53,090 bases of DNA from Methylotuvimicrobium buryatense 5G (GTDB lineage Bacteria; Pseudomonadota; Gammaproteobacteria; Methylococcales; Methylomonadaceae). Both the position numbers and the translations under genes were made by a program. Below the pieces are notes generated by a model. It saw only the letters and a program-made list of their open reading frames with translations, was not told where the DNA came from and searched no databases. Position 1 is the first letter of the stretch, and the number at the start of each line of letters is the position of its first letter. Below, in pieces: positions 25,644-35,154 of the stretch. The DNA lies in the NCBI RefSeq assembly GCF_000341735.1, contig NZ_KB455575.1, positions 4,931,458-4,984,547 of the forward strand, read 5' to 3'.

Positions 25644-26258
25644 AGCAGGTTCGAAGGGTGTTCATGCCGGCATTTCGCCGTTATACCCGCCGGGAAGCGG
25701 GTATTCAGTGCCAGGAATGGCAAGGCCAATAAATCGCTTTAGCCATCTGCGGGACGGGTTATTTAACCCGTCCCCAACGTTTCAATGGGCTTCGGCAGGA
25801 TCAAAACGTTTCGGACGAGGTTGCAAACCTCGTCCTGCCAAGCGTACCCCGGATTACGTTGCGCTTCATCCGGGAACCTCGGAGCCACGCCATTCCCGTA
25901 TTTCGTTACGCTACATACGGGCTACGTGCTGGTTATCCGCTTACCGGCTGGTATGGCGGGACTTGTGTATAACGATGAGCGCTCTGCGTGGGAATGCTTG
26001 AGTACCGCTCCAGCGTCTCGGGCTGCATTCCCACGCTGGAGCGTGGGAACGATAGCGGGATGTGTATAAATACACAAATTCCAAGAAAGCTTGAGCGCCG
26101 TAGGGTGCGCATCGTGCGCCTTTTCAAAAATATTTTGAGTTTAAAAAGCGGGTACACGGCAATTAGCTAAAAGCGGCTTTTTTCGACAGTCTAGCGAAAG
26201 GGTATGTCTTCTTTACGGCCGGCAAAGCATGCCGGAAATCAATGTTTTCGGAGTTTTT
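25644..26258. repeat. Repeat cluster between hpnH and the MlaC-like gene
   Basis: Contains CCGCCGGGAAGCGGG..GGTATTCAGTG (about 25685-25730), a full compound palindromic repeat (25749-25838), and a CCCGGATTACGTTGCGCTTCATCCGGG hairpin (about 25848-25883). A TTCCCACGCTGGAGCGTGGGAA repeat follows (about 26029-26050). No gene is supported. The separate ribosome site GGAG before 26259 suggests the next gene is independently expressed. Confidence 0.6.
25749..25838. repeat. Compound palindromic repeat, intact copy
   Basis: GGGACGGGTTAT/TTAACCCGTCCC (25751-25774) and GGACGAGGTTGCAAACCTCGTCC (25813-25835) are two palindromes. The 38-base spacer between them carries AACGTTTC and AAAACGTTTC. Compare 12799-12905 and 29728-29818 (opposite order). 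Confidence 0.8.
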
Positions 26259-26873
26259 ATGTATCAGAGTCTAATCAATAAAATATCGGTTCTTTTTTTG
26301 CTTCTTTTGCTGGGCTTAACCGAAGTCTATGCCGAGGATATTCTCAGTGCCCGGGAGGTCGTTGAAAATTTTCAAGACGAGTTATTAGATGTTATGAAAA
26401 ACGGTAAGGAGCTAGGTTATAAAGGCCGTTTCGATAAGCTTGAAAAACCGGTAATTGAAAGCCACGATTTAAACATGATTGCCAGGGTTGTTGTCGGACG
26501 CGAATGGGAGAATATGTCGTCGGATCAACAAGATAAATTTGTCGAAGTGTTTAGTCGATTCAGTGTTGCGTCATACGCGCACAATTTCAAGGAATACTCC
26601 GGCGAATCGTTTAAATTCGAATCGGAGGAAGAGACCGGAAGAGGCGGTGTCATCGTGCATACTTATTTGGTCATACCCGATGATAAGGATGTTAAATTCG
26701 ATTATATGTTGAAGAAAAAAGGCAATAGCTGGAAAATAATCAACATCATTGCCAACGGTGTCAGCGATTTGGCTTTAAGGCGTTCGGAGTACGGCAGTAT
26801 CTTGAAACGGGACGGCTATGATGTACTGATCGAAAAAATCAGCGAAAAAATCGATCTTTATTCCAAACAATAG
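26259..26873 (+). CDS. MlaC/HpnM-like periplasmic lipid carrier
   Basis: 204 residues. ATG 26259 has GGAG 5 bases upstream, and the product starts with a signal peptide (ISVLFLLLLLGLTEVYA). The mature part matches the MlaC/Ttg2D family: a helix with VVENFQDELLDVMKNG, a R.VVGREWENMS region, FSVASYAHNFKEYSGE and WKIINIIANGVSDLALRRSEY. MlaC carries phospholipid between membranes; the HpnM branch is tied to hopanoid loci. No mlaD/E/F/B ABC genes are adjacent, only an MlaA lipoprotein 6 bases downstream. Placement after hpnH suggests lipid or hopanoid trafficking, an inference. Confidence 0.87.
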   Translation: MYQSLINKISVLFLLLLLGLTEVYAEDILSAREVVENFQDELLDVMKNGKELGYKGRFDKLEKPVIESHDLNMIARVVVGREWENMSSDQQDKFVEVFSRFSVASYAHNFKEYSGESFKFESEEETGRGGVIVHTYLVIPDDKDVKFDYMLKKKGNSWKIINIIANGVSDLALRRSEYGSILKRDGYDVLIEKISEKIDLYSKQ

Positions 26874-26879
26874 GCTTTT

Positions 26880-27695
26880 ATGCGAATTATGAGTAGCAAG
26901 CTTAAGCGAATTGTTGTCGTTTTTCTTTGTGCTCAGGCTTATGCGTTAAGCGGTTGCACGACGACGGCGAATCAAGATTTATCGGTATCGGAAGTAGATC
27001 CTTACGAAGACATAAACCGTAAGGTGTACGCTTTTAATATGACGGTTGACGAATATGTCGCCGAACCTGTCGCCAATGCTTATAAAACGGTAGCGCCGGA
27101 TGTTGTTCGGACTGGAGTCAGCAACTTTTTCGGCAATCTAAAAACCATTAATACAGTTATCAACGATGTCTTGCAGGGTAAGTTTCAGCAAAGTGCCGAG
27201 GATTCCGGGCGTTTTTTGGTGAATTCTACGGTGGGTCTGGGTGGTTTGCTCGATATCGCAACCGATATGGGATTGGAGCATCATGAAGAAGATTTTGATC
27301 AGACCTTCGCGGTGTGGGGAGTTCCTCAGGGTTCTTATTTAATGCTGCCATTTTTAGGGCCTTCGACCACCAGGGGCATTCCCGGGGCGGTATTGGATAC
27401 CGCGGCGAATCCTGCGACCTATGTTGGAATGCCGGTGCAAGTATTACAAGTGTTGGAAGTTGTCAATGCTAGAGCTAATGCTGACGGTGCGTTGAAGTTC
27501 ATTGATGAGGCGGCATTGGACCCTTATGTATTCACCCGAGAATCTTATCTTCAGTGGCGTAACAATCTGATAAATGACGGTAATGTAAACGCCGACGCTA
27601 ATGACGATATTGACGAATTGCTGGAATTGGAAGAAGCGTTTTTTGAAGAAAATGATGCTGAAAAATTAACCGATCAAGCGCCTGATAAAAATTAG
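26880..27695 (+). CDS. mlaA: MlaA/VacJ family outer-membrane lipoprotein
   Basis: 271 residues with a lipobox, ALSGC, near residue 25, so it should be lipidated and sorted to the outer membrane. The core shows MlaA landmarks: DPYEDINRKVYAFN, the PLP..NAYK-like helix, VSNFFGNLKTINTVINDVLQGK, GRFLVNSTVGLGGLLDIA, FDQTFAVWGVPQGSYLMLPFLGPST and DPYVFTRESYLQWR. MlaA is known to remove surface phospholipid through a ring in the outer membrane and pass it to MlaC, here encoded 6 bases upstream. The C-terminal tail is strongly acidic (DDIDELLELEEAFFEEND). Confidence 0.92.
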   Translation: MRIMSSKLKRIVVVFLCAQAYALSGCTTTANQDLSVSEVDPYEDINRKVYAFNMTVDEYVAEPVANAYKTVAPDVVRTGVSNFFGNLKTINTVINDVLQGKFQQSAEDSGRFLVNSTVGLGGLLDIATDMGLEHHEEDFDQTFAVWGVPQGSYLMLPFLGPSTTRGIPGAVLDTAANPATYVGMPVQVLQVLEVVNARANADGALKFIDEAALDPYVFTRESYLQWRNNLINDGNVNADANDDIDELLELEEAFFEENDAEKLTDQAPDKN

Positions 27696-28320
27696 GGCTG
27701 TCATTTTCAACTATTTTTATCTTTATTAAACCTATCGTTCATGAAGGCCTAGCCATCGCCCCGGCAAATGAAAGTTCTCTGGTGGCGGAGGGTGCGGTCA
27801 CTCGCCCGACAGGACGCCGTGAATACGTCCATGTAGGCTCGACGGCGGCTCCCCTGCCGCCGACGCCTGTCGATCGAGCAACCGCACCCTCTCTGGAACC
27901 GGTATTGCCAGAACAGAGTTTTGTATATCGAAAAATTAGATAAAGTGTCCAAATCTACGAACTTTCACAGTAACGTTCATGAAGGCCTGGCAATCGCTCC
28001 GGCAAATGAAAGTACGAGGGGTGGCGGGTCATAAGCGCCAGCTTAGTGTCTATTCTGGTGTATTTGTGGCGTTATATGTCATATCGGCATGGATTGCCGA
28101 TATCCAGGTTACATGGATGTGAAGCTAAGCCTTGCCATCCCCTGGCCCTGGATTCCGCCAGTCCCTGGCGGAATGACGCGTTTTTCCTTAAGTTGGCGCC
28201 TATGGGGGTGGCGGGATGAGGGTACTTTTACAGTAAAAAGAGTCGTTGAGAGCCTCAAACTAACCTGTTTGCCCCGATCGTTTTGGATTGCTTTGGGCAT
28301 AGTCGAAACTGAGAATCGCG
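27696..28320. repeat. Repeat-rich spacer between mlaA and apt
   Basis: Two related segments begin CGTTCATGAAGGCCT and run to CGGCAAATGAAAG (about 27737-27774 and 27973-28011). The first leads into a large hairpin region with GGTGCGGT..ACCGCACC arms (27803-27890). At 28131-28180 there is CTGGATTCCGCCAGTCC followed by GGCGGAATGACG, the core of the type 1 MITE standing alone. No gene is seen. Confidence 0.55.
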
Positions 28321-28836
28321 TTAAAAGTGAAGCAGCGAATGAACTTCGTAAGCTTCAAGCTTTTCACGGCCTTTGAGAAAATCCAATTCAACGACAAATG
28401 CACAGGCTTCAACGGTTGCGCCCAGTTTCTCGACCAGTTCGCAACTGGCTTTAGCGGTTCCGCCCGTTGCCAGCAAGTCGTCTATCAATAAAACGCGGTC
28501 CCCGGTTTCGAACGCATCGCTATGCGCTTCCAGTGTCGCCGATCCGTATTCTAAATCATAAGAGACGCTTTGTACGTCATAGGGTAATTTGCCCGGCTTT
28601 CTAAGCGGTACAAATGGCAATCCCAGTTCCCATGCGACCAATGCTCCGAATATAAAGCCCCGTGCCTCCATACCGGCTACGGCGGTAATGTCTTTCTCCA
28701 AGAACGGATGCAGTAAATGATGGACTGCAAGTCTTACTGCAACCGGATCTTTAACCAGCGGTGTAATATCTTTGAAGATAATGCCGGGCTTCGGGAAGTC
28801 CGGGATGTCGCGAATTTTTTCTTTTAATTTGTTCAT
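28321..28836 (-). CDS. apt: Adenine phosphoribosyltransferase
   Basis: 171 residues from ATG 28836 (MNKLKEKIRDIPDFPKPGI), which matches the usual Apt N-terminus. A longer frame to 28905 adds an unrelated hydrophobic leader and is not preferred. The PRPP-binding loop is VLLIDDLLATGGT. FKDITPLV and GMEARGFIFGALVAWELGLPF are family signatures. The enzyme salvages adenine to AMP in the cytoplasm. Adenine released by HpnG next door would be one source, though the link may be chance. Confidence 0.95.
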   Translation of the reverse strand: MNKLKEKIRDIPDFPKPGIIFKDITPLVKDPVAVRLAVHHLLHPFLEKDITAVAGMEARGFIFGALVAWELGLPFVPLRKPGKLPYDVQSVSYDLEYGSATLEAHSDAFETGDRVLLIDDLLATGGTAKASCELVEKLGATVEACAFVVELDFLKGREKLEAYEVHSLLHF

Positions 28837-28949
28837 AGTTAAAATGTACGCATTGTGTGCGAGACGGAAAAGGGATTCGAAATAGTGAAAAACCAAGTAG
28901 AGCATGAGGCTTCATGAAGATTGAGTTTAATCGTTCCTACGCTCTGCGT

Positions 28950-29090
28950 CACTGTCGTTAAGTTAAGGGAAGCCCGTCATTCCGCCATGGACTGGCGGAA
29001 TCCAGTGCCATGGATGGCAGGCTTTTGAAGCACATTCGAGCCTGAGTGCCAGCTTTACTTATTCTGTTACGGCTTAACTTAATGGTAGTG
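28950..29090. mobile_element. CACTGCC MITE, interior type 1, copy at 28.9 kb
   Basis: 141 bp with ends CACTGTCGTTAAGTTAAG and CTTAACTTAATGGTAGTG. Flanks ACGCTCTGCGT (28939-28949) and ACGCGCTCTGCGT (29091-29103) are an imperfect target duplication of 11-13 bp in a GTTCCYACGC-type repeat. The interior has the same orientation as the 12.6-kb copy. Confidence 0.85.
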
Positions 29091-29727
29091 ACGCGCTCTG
29101 CGTGGGAATGCATCCCGGGACGCTCCTGCGTTCCCATCGATCGATAAACCTAAAAAGAGCAGTTGGCATGTGTTGTAGACCGTTCGTGCTGAGTAAAGTC
29201 GAAGCATGAATGGTCTACAACACGTTCGCCGGCCTGGTGAAGCCTCAAACTACCGTTCACCCTTCGACAGGCTCAGGGCGAACGGTAGTTTGAGGCTCTC
29301 AACTGCTCTTTTTAGGATAAAACAAGCAGGAGCTAACGAATACACTCCCTACAGTTTCCCAATCCACCTTCAGTCGCAGTCGACGCGGAGCGTCTAAAGC
29401 GGCATTCTCACGCAGAGCGCTTATCGTTATACATAAGTCAAAAATTACCTTTTTGCAACCTTAACCAATGAGACCTCGATAGCATTTATTGTTACTTAAC
29501 ACTCTCGGCCTCGAGATCGCGATCAGGGGATCGCTCCCACAGAGCGTCCGCCGCTCTCTGTGGGAGCGACGCCTTCGTCGCGACTATCGAAGCCAGTAAC
29601 GCTCAAACACCAATAGCCTTTCCGGACAGCGCAACCATTTAGCGCTCGGTCGCTACTTTTTGCACAATTAGGCATATTTATACTTATGTATAACGACGAG
29701 CGCAGAGCATGGGAACGATAAATCATG

Positions 29728-29818
29728 GTAGGGCGGGGTTTGCAGCCCCGTCCTAAACGTTTTGACCGTGACCAAAGCAAGCCGAAACAATCGGGGCGGG
29801 TTAAATAACCCGCCCCGC
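29728..29818. repeat. Compound palindromic repeat, copy upstream of dxs stop
   Basis: GGGCGGGGTTTG/CAGCCCCGTCC and GGGGCGGGTTAAATAACCCG palindromes with AAACGTTTTGACC and GCCGAAAC in the spacer. Opposite order to 25749-25838. It ends 66 bases from the dxs stop codon. Confidence 0.75.
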
Positions 29819-29883
29819 GTGGCTTATTCTACATGATCTTCATGGTGGCATGTGTCAAGCAAAGCCGGCTTTCGCCAATGAGA

Positions 29884-31746
29884 TCACGCGCAAAATTGCT
29901 CGATGCTCTGCAATATGCCTTGTGTATCCAATCCGCAAAAACTCAGTAATTCCTCGCGCGTGCCTTGTTCGATAAAGGCATCGGGCAGGCCGATATTCAA
30001 GACCGGCATCACGATTCTCTGCGCCTGCAGAAATTCGTTGACCGCGCTGCCGGCGCCGCCGGCGACGACGTTTTCCTCGACCGTGACGATAATGTCGTGA
30101 CTCTTGGCCAGTTCCAGAATCAATGCTTCATCGATCGGCTTGATGAAACGCATGTTGACTACGGTCGCGCCGAGTTGCTTGCCGGCCTCGACCGACGGAG
30201 CCACCAGGCTGCCGAACGCCAGAATCGCGATGCGACCGCCTTGATGGCGCAATTCGGCCTTGCCGATCGGCAGTGCGGTCATGGTGCAATCGACCGGCAC
30301 GCCCGGGCCTTTGCCGCGTGGATAGCGGACCGAAGCCGGGCCTTTATGAATATAACCGGTATAGAGCATCTGCCGGCATTCGTTCTCGTCGGCCGGTGCC
30401 ATGATCAGCATGTTCGGCAGGCAGCGCATGTAGGTGTAATCGAAACTGCCTGCATGGGTCGGGCCGTCCGGGCCGACTAAGCCTGCGCGGTCGAGCGCAA
30501 ACAATACGTCCAGGTCCTGCAAGACCACATCGTGTATCAATTGATCGTAGCCGCGTTGTAAGAAGGTTGAATAGATCGCGACGACCGGTTTGCCGCCCTC
30601 GCAGGCCAGGCCCGCCGCTAAGGTTACGGCATGCTGCTCGGCGATGGCGACATCGAAATAGCGCTTCGGAAAGCGTTCGGAAAACGCGACCAGGCCCGAG
30701 CCTTCGCGCATCGCCGGGGTAATGCCCAATAAGCGCTCGTCCTGCTCGGCCATGTCGCAGAGCCATTCTCCGAATACCTGCGTATACGTCGGGTGCGGAG
30801 AAGGGGCCGATTTCGGCAGACAATCGCGGCTCGGGTCGAAGGCCGGCACGCCGTGATAGGCGAGCGGGTCTTTCTCGGCCGGCGCATAGCCCTTGCCTTT
30901 CTTGGTGACGATATGCAAGAAACGCGGGCCGGAAATGTGTTTCAGATTCTCCAGCGTCGACACCAGCATGTCCAGATCGTGGCCGTCGATCGGACCGATA
31001 TAATTGAAACCCATTTCCTCGAACAAGGTGCCCGGCACGATCATGCCTTTCATGTGCTCCTCGGTCTTGCGCGCCAGTTCCCAGACGCTCGGCATGCTGC
31101 TGAGGACCTTCTTGCTTTCTTCGCGTACCGAAGAATAAATCTTACTCGACAGAATCTTAGTCAGATAATTATTCAACGCGCCGACATTCGGCGAAATCGA
31201 CATATCGTTATCGTTCAAGATCACCAACAAATTCGCGTCGATCGCACCGGCATGATTCATCGCTTCGAAGGCCATGCCGCCGGTGATGCTGCCATCGCCG
31301 ATGATCGCGACGCAATGCTTGTCCTCGCCGCGCAAACCGGATGCGATCGCCATGCCTAAGGCCGCGCTGATCGACGTGCTCGAATGGCCGACGCCGAAGG
31401 CATCGTATTCGCTCTCGGAACGGTTCGGAAACGCGCAAATGCCGTCGCGCGTGCGAATCGTCGTCATGCGCTCCTTGCGTCCGGTCAGGATCTTATGCGG
31501 ATAAGCCTGATGGCCGACATCCCAAACCAATTGATCGCGCGGCGTATCGAATACGTAATGCAGTGCCACGGTCAACTCCACGGTACCGAGGCCTGCCGAA
31601 AAATGCCCGCCGGAAATACTGACCGTGTGGGTCAGAAACTCGCGAAGTTCTTTGGCAAGCGGTTTTAATCGTTCCTTCGGCAGTTTTCTTAGGTCGGAGG
31701 GGAGCTTGATACTGTCTAGTATGGGGAAGTTTCCTGTGATTTTCAT
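29884..31746 (-). CDS. dxs: 1-deoxy-D-xylulose-5-phosphate synthase
   Basis: 620 residues, the normal Dxs length. The thiamin-diphosphate motif [22 protein letters not shown] is present, as are [18 protein letters not shown] and [13 protein letters not shown]. It condenses pyruvate and glyceraldehyde 3-phosphate, the first step of the MEP pathway for isoprenoids. It follows ispA by 84 bases in the order xseB-ispA-dxs, also known from enterobacteria. Its product ultimately supplies farnesyl diphosphate for squalene and hopanoids encoded 6 kb away. Confidence 0.97.
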   Translation of the reverse strand: MKITGNFPILDSIKLPSDLRKLPKERLKPLAKELREFLTHTVSISGGHFSAGLGTVELTVALHYVFDTPRDQLVWDVGHQAYPHKILTGRKERMTTIRTRDGICAFPNRSESEYDAFGVGHSSTSISAALGMAIASGLRGEDKHCVAIIGDGSITGGMAFEAMNHAGAIDANLLVILNDNDMSISPNVGALNNYLTKILSSKIYSSVREESKKVLSSMPSVWELARKTEEHMKGMIVPGTLFEEMGFNYIGPIDGHDLDMLVSTLENLKHISGPRFLHIVTKKGKGYAPAEKDPLAYHGVPAFDPSRDCLPKSAPSPHPTYTQVFGEWLCDMAEQDERLLGITPAMREGSGLVAFSERFPKRYFDVAIAEQHAVTLAAGLACEGGKPVVAIYSTFLQRGYDQLIHDVVLQDLDVLFALDRAGLVGPDGPTHAGSFDYTYMRCLPNMLIMAPADENECRQMLYTGYIHKGPASVRYPRGKGPGVPVDCTMTALPIGKAELRHQGGRIAILAFGSLVAPSVEAGKQLGATVVNMRFIKPIDEALILELAKSHDIIVTVEENVVAGGAGSAVNEFLQAQRIVMPVLNIGLPDAFIEQGTREELLSFCGLDTQGILQSIEQFCA

Positions 31747-31830
31747 GAATAAATCGATTCCTTATTGATCGGCACGGACGCGGTTACCGACTGATTATGC
31801 AGATTAATATCCTAGTGTTCAAGTCGGGAG

Positions 31831-32727
31831 TTAATGATCCCGCTGAATAATATAAAGCGACAAGTCGCGTAGCAAGTCGGCCTCGGACCCAAATCCGCTC
31901 AAGCTTTCGATGGCTTGCTCATGAAGTTCCTGGGCTTTTTGTTTTGCCCCGGCCAAACCGAGTAAGGCAGGGTAAGTCGGCTTGTCGTTGTCCTTGTCCT
32001 TGCCTTGGGTTTTGCCGAGTGTTGCAGTATCGCTCTCTTCGTCCAAAATATCGTCCTTGACTTGGAAGGATAGGCCGATGCATTTTGCGTAATGATCGAG
32101 GCCTTCGGCTTGTTTCGGGTCGATATCGGGCTTGGTTAATGTTGCCATGTTGACGCTGGCTCGGATTAACGCGCCGGTCTTGTGGATATGCATATTTTCA
32201 AGCTGAGGCAGCGTCAGCATTGTGCCGACCGATTCTAAATCGATGGCTTGACCGCCGACCATGCCTTGAGAGCCGCTAGCTTTGGCCAGCATCGTAATCA
32301 TTTTTAGACGGCTTTCGGCATCGGCTTGGATGGTCGGGTCGTCCGCCAAGACCTTGAATGCCAGTGCTTGTAGTGCGTCGCCGGTCAGAATGGCGGTCGC
32401 TTCATCATAAGCGATATGGCAGGTCGGTTTTCCGCGTCTGAGATCGTCGTCGTCCATGGCCGGCAAATCGTCATGTATCAATGAATAAACATGAATGAAT
32501 TCAACCGCACAGGCCGCTCCGTCTAAATCTTCCGGTGCAATGCCCAAGGCTTTTCCTGTACAGTAGGTTAGCATCGGACGCATGCGTTTACCGCCGTCCA
32601 ACACGCAATAGCGCATCGCTTCGTGCAATTTAGCCGGTATTTGGGTTTCGCTTGGCAGTCGGGCTTCCAAGGCTCTTTCGACTCGGTTTTGACAAAAGGT
32701 CAGATAGTCTTTCAGTGCGTTACTCAT
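31831..32727 (-). CDS. ispA: Farnesyl diphosphate synthase (geranyltranstransferase)
   Basis: 298 residues. The first Asp-rich motif is in [20 protein letters not shown] and the second in [21 protein letters not shown] is the substrate-binding entry motif. It joins IPP with DMAPP and GPP to make farnesyl diphosphate, the direct precursor for the squalene synthase at 22958. Its start overlaps the xseB stop by 8 bases, indicating coupled translation. Confidence 0.96.
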   Translation of the reverse strand: MSNALKDYLTFCQNRVERALEARLPSETQIPAKLHEAMRYCVLDGGKRMRPMLTYCTGKALGIAPEDLDGAACAVEFIHVYSLIHDDLPAMDDDDLRRGKPTCHIAYDEATAILTGDALQALAFKVLADDPTIQADAESRLKMITMLAKASGSQGMVGGQAIDLESVGTMLTLPQLENMHIHKTGALIRASVNMATLTKPDIDPKQAEGLDHYAKCIGLSFQVKDDILDEESDTATLGKTQGKDKDNDKPTYPALLGLAGAKQKAQELHEQAIESLSGFGSEADLLRDLSLYIIQRDH

Positions 32728-32953
32728 CGGTGAAGGGCTCCAGAGTTTGAGTGCCGTTTTTTTCCAGTAAAATCTGAACTTTCTGTTCGGCTTCCTGCAA
32801 GGCTTTCTGGCAGGTTCGGGTTAAAGCGACGCCGCGTTCAAATGATTTTAACGAATCTTCTAAAGATAGCTCACCTTGTTCCATTTGCTCGACGAGTTGC
32901 TCAAGCTCGGCTAGGGACTCTTCGAATAAATTCGTGGTTTTTTTTCTCGGCAT
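32720..32953 (-). CDS. xseB: Exodeoxyribonuclease VII small subunit
   Basis: 77 residues, the usual XseB size. [20 protein letters not shown], then [20 protein letters not shown], is the family signature, mostly helical and acidic. The partner large subunit XseA is not in the window. It is the first gene of xseB-ispA-dxs and is divergent from parE across 84 bases. Confidence 0.95.
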   Translation of the reverse strand: MPRKKTTNLFEESLAELEQLVEQMEQGELSLEDSLKSFERGVALTRTCQKALQEAEQKVQILLEKNGTQTLEPFTDE

Positions 32954-33037
32954 GTAGATAAAATAGTACGTAGAAATTGGGCGATGGAATCAAACCGGCC
33001 ATTATATATGAATTTGGATAATGAGTGATTAGGAAGT

Positions 33038-34927
33038 ATGAGTAATGATTACAATGCAGCCGCGATAGAGGTATTAAGCGGCTTGGAACCTGTTCGGAAA
33101 CGGCCCGGTATGTATACCGATACGACCCGACCGAACCATCTGGTGCAAGAGGTTGTCGACAACAGCGTCGACGAAGCGATAGCAGGGCATGCCGACAATA
33201 TTACTGTCGTATTATATAAAGACGGTTCTGTATTAGTTAGCGACAATGGTCGAGGAATGCCAGTCGATATTCATCCCGAGCAGGGTATTCCCGGTGTCGA
33301 AGTGATTTTGACGCAACTGCATGCCGGCGGGAAGTTCTCGAATAAAAATTATCAGTTTTCCGGTGGTTTGCACGGTGTCGGCGTTTCTGTCGTCAATGCG
33401 TTGTCGGCCCATTTGGAGATTGAAGTCAAGCGTGGCGGTAAGGTGTATCGCATGACTTTTGCCGACGGTGAAAAGCAGAGCGAGTTAACCGAAACGGGTT
33501 CGGTGGGTCGCAACAATACCGGTACGGCGGTCAAGTTTTGGCCGAATGAAAAATATTTCGATTCGAATAAGATTTCGGTGAGTAAGCTCAGGCATGTATT
33601 GAGAGCGAAAGCGGTATTATGCCCGGGTCTCAATATTACTTTGCAATCCGAATTTACCGATGAGGAGTGGCAATGGTGTTATCAAGACGGCCTCAAGGAA
33701 TATTTGCTCGATCGTGTAGGGGATGCCGAGTTTTATCCCGAACCGCCTTTTATGGGCAAAATGACGTCCGATCATGAAGCGGTCGAATGGGGTATCGTAT
33801 GGACGGGCGATAGTCTGCCCGAAGCGATTAACGAAAGTTATGTCAATCTGGTGCCGACCGCGCAAGGCGGCACGCATGTCAACGGTTTACGGGCCGGCTT
33901 GACTGAAGCGATGCGCGAATTTTGCGATTTCAGGAACCTATTGCCGCGAGGCATCAAGGTTTCGCCGGAAGATGTCTGGGAGCATTGCCATTTTATTTTG
34001 TCGGTCAAATTGGAAGATCCTCAGTTTTCGGGGCAGACCAAGGAGCGTTTGAGTTCGCGCGAATGTGTCGCGTTCGTTTCGGGTGTTGCGAAAGACGGTT
34101 TCAGTCTTTGGTTGAATCAGCATCCGTCCGAAGGCGAAAAAATTGCCGAAATTATTATTGCCAGTGCGCAAAAGCGATTGAAATCGGCTAAGAAAATCGT
34201 TCGTAAGAAATTGACCTCGGGACCTGCGCTACCCGGTAAGCTTGCCGATTGTTCCGGCCAGGATATCGGCCGATCCGAATTGTTTTTGGTTGAGGGCGAT
34301 TCGGCCGGCGGTTCGGCCAAACAGGCGAGAGACCGAGAGTTTCAGGCAATCATGCCGCTACGGGGAAAAATCCTAAATACCTGGGAAGTCGATTCGAGCC
34401 AAGTCATGGCGTCTCAGGAGGTTCATGACATCGCGGTGGCTTTGGGTATAGAGCCGGGTTCGGATGATTTACGAAGCCTGCGCTACGGTAAGGTATGTAT
34501 TTTGGCAGACGCAGACTCGGACGGTAATCATATTGCGACATTGATTTGCGCATTGTTTTATCAACACTTTAATGCTTTGGTGCAAGCCGGCCATGTATTT
34601 GTCGCAATGCCGCCGTTGTATCGGGTCGATATCGGCAAAAAAGTCTTTTATGCGCTCGACGAAGCCGAGCGCCAAGGCGTTTTGGATCGAATTAAGGCAG
34701 AAAAGTTGAAAGGCCAGATCAATGTTCAGCGTTTCAAAGGCTTAGGCGAAATGAACCCGAGCCAGCTTCGTGAAACGACGATGAACCCCGACACCCGCCG
34801 GCTCGTGCAATTGACGGTCGCCACTGATGACGATACCAGCGAACAATTGGATTTACTATTAGCAAAAAAACGCTCGCCGGATCGTAAGCATTGGCTTGAA
34901 ACCAAAGGGAATTTGGCGGATTTGTGA
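33038..34927 (+). CDS. parE: DNA topoisomerase IV subunit B
   Basis: 629 residues, which matches ParE rather than the longer gamma-type GyrB. The GHKL ATPase motifs are VDNSVDEAIAGHA, NGRGMPVDIH and GGLHGVGVSVVNALS. TOPRIM motifs EGDSAGGSA and ADADSDGNHI follow, and KRFKGLGEMNP-like QRFKGLGEMNPSQL is near the end. It decatenates chromosomes together with ParC, whose gene is not in the window. AGGAAG precedes the ATG. Heptameric repeats follow its stop codon. Confidence 0.95.
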   Translation: MSNDYNAAAIEVLSGLEPVRKRPGMYTDTTRPNHLVQEVVDNSVDEAIAGHADNITVVLYKDGSVLVSDNGRGMPVDIHPEQGIPGVEVILTQLHAGGKFSNKNYQFSGGLHGVGVSVVNALSAHLEIEVKRGGKVYRMTFADGEKQSELTETGSVGRNNTGTAVKFWPNEKYFDSNKISVSKLRHVLRAKAVLCPGLNITLQSEFTDEEWQWCYQDGLKEYLLDRVGDAEFYPEPPFMGKMTSDHEAVEWGIVWTGDSLPEAINESYVNLVPTAQGGTHVNGLRAGLTEAMREFCDFRNLLPRGIKVSPEDVWEHCHFILSVKLEDPQFSGQTKERLSSRECVAFVSGVAKDGFSLWLNQHPSEGEKIAEIIIASAQKRLKSAKKIVRKKLTSGPALPGKLADCSGQDIGRSELFLVEGDSAGGSAKQARDREFQAIMPLRGKILNTWEVDSSQVMASQEVHDIAVALGIEPGSDDLRSLRYGKVCILADADSDGNHIATLICALFYQHFNALVQAGHVFVAMPPLYRVDIGKKVFYALDEAERQGVLDRIKAEKLKGQINVQRFKGLGEMNPSQLRETTMNPDTRRLVQLTVATDDDTSEQLDLLLAKKRSPDRKHWLETKGNLADL

Positions 34928-34962
34928 ATTTTATGGTGAGTAGAGAGCAGAAAGAGGAAAGA

Positions 34963-34990
34963 TGAAAGGTGAAAGGTGAAAGGTGAAAGG
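34963..34990 (+). repeat. Heptamer tandem repeat (TGAAAGG)4
   Basis: Four perfect 7-bp units, 36 bases after the parE stop, preceded by degenerate purine-rich units. The unit differs by one base from the TGAATGG array after argH and has the same orientation relative to its gene. Confidence 0.85.
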
Positions 34991-35154
34991 TATAACTTTC
35001 AATGAATTCGGCGAAATATTGCAAGGCGGATGATTGCCAATGTGAATTGTGCTGATATTCTAATTGGCAATTCGTTATGATCGAAATGAATGGAATGAAT
35101 GAGCCAATCACAAGGACTTTCGCTTCTATTGTTAACCAAATGGTGAGCCTGTAA

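Larger units (their letters stand above)
28837..29883. repeat. 1-kb repeat block between apt and dxs
   Basis: From left to right: a CACTGCC MITE (28950-29090), then a GTTGTAGACCGTTCGTGCTG-type element with AAACTACCGTTCACCCTTCG modules and AAGAGCAGTTG arms (about 29154-29320). A relative of that element, broken by another insertion, is at 46728-47107. Next comes a GATCGCTCCCACAGAG..CTCTGTGGGAGCGAC hairpin (29528-29572) and a compound palindromic repeat (29728-29818). No gene is seen. Confidence 0.65.

Noticed and set aside
25576-26001. 141-residue frame overlapping the hpnH end
   Set aside because: It starts within hpnH in another frame and continues through a cluster of repeats; the protein has no family character.
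30344-31504. Long frames in other phases across dxs, and similar ones across shc, hpnN, hpnO, pyk and gap
   Set aside because: They lie entirely within well-supported genes on the other strand or frame and have compositions expected of shadows.
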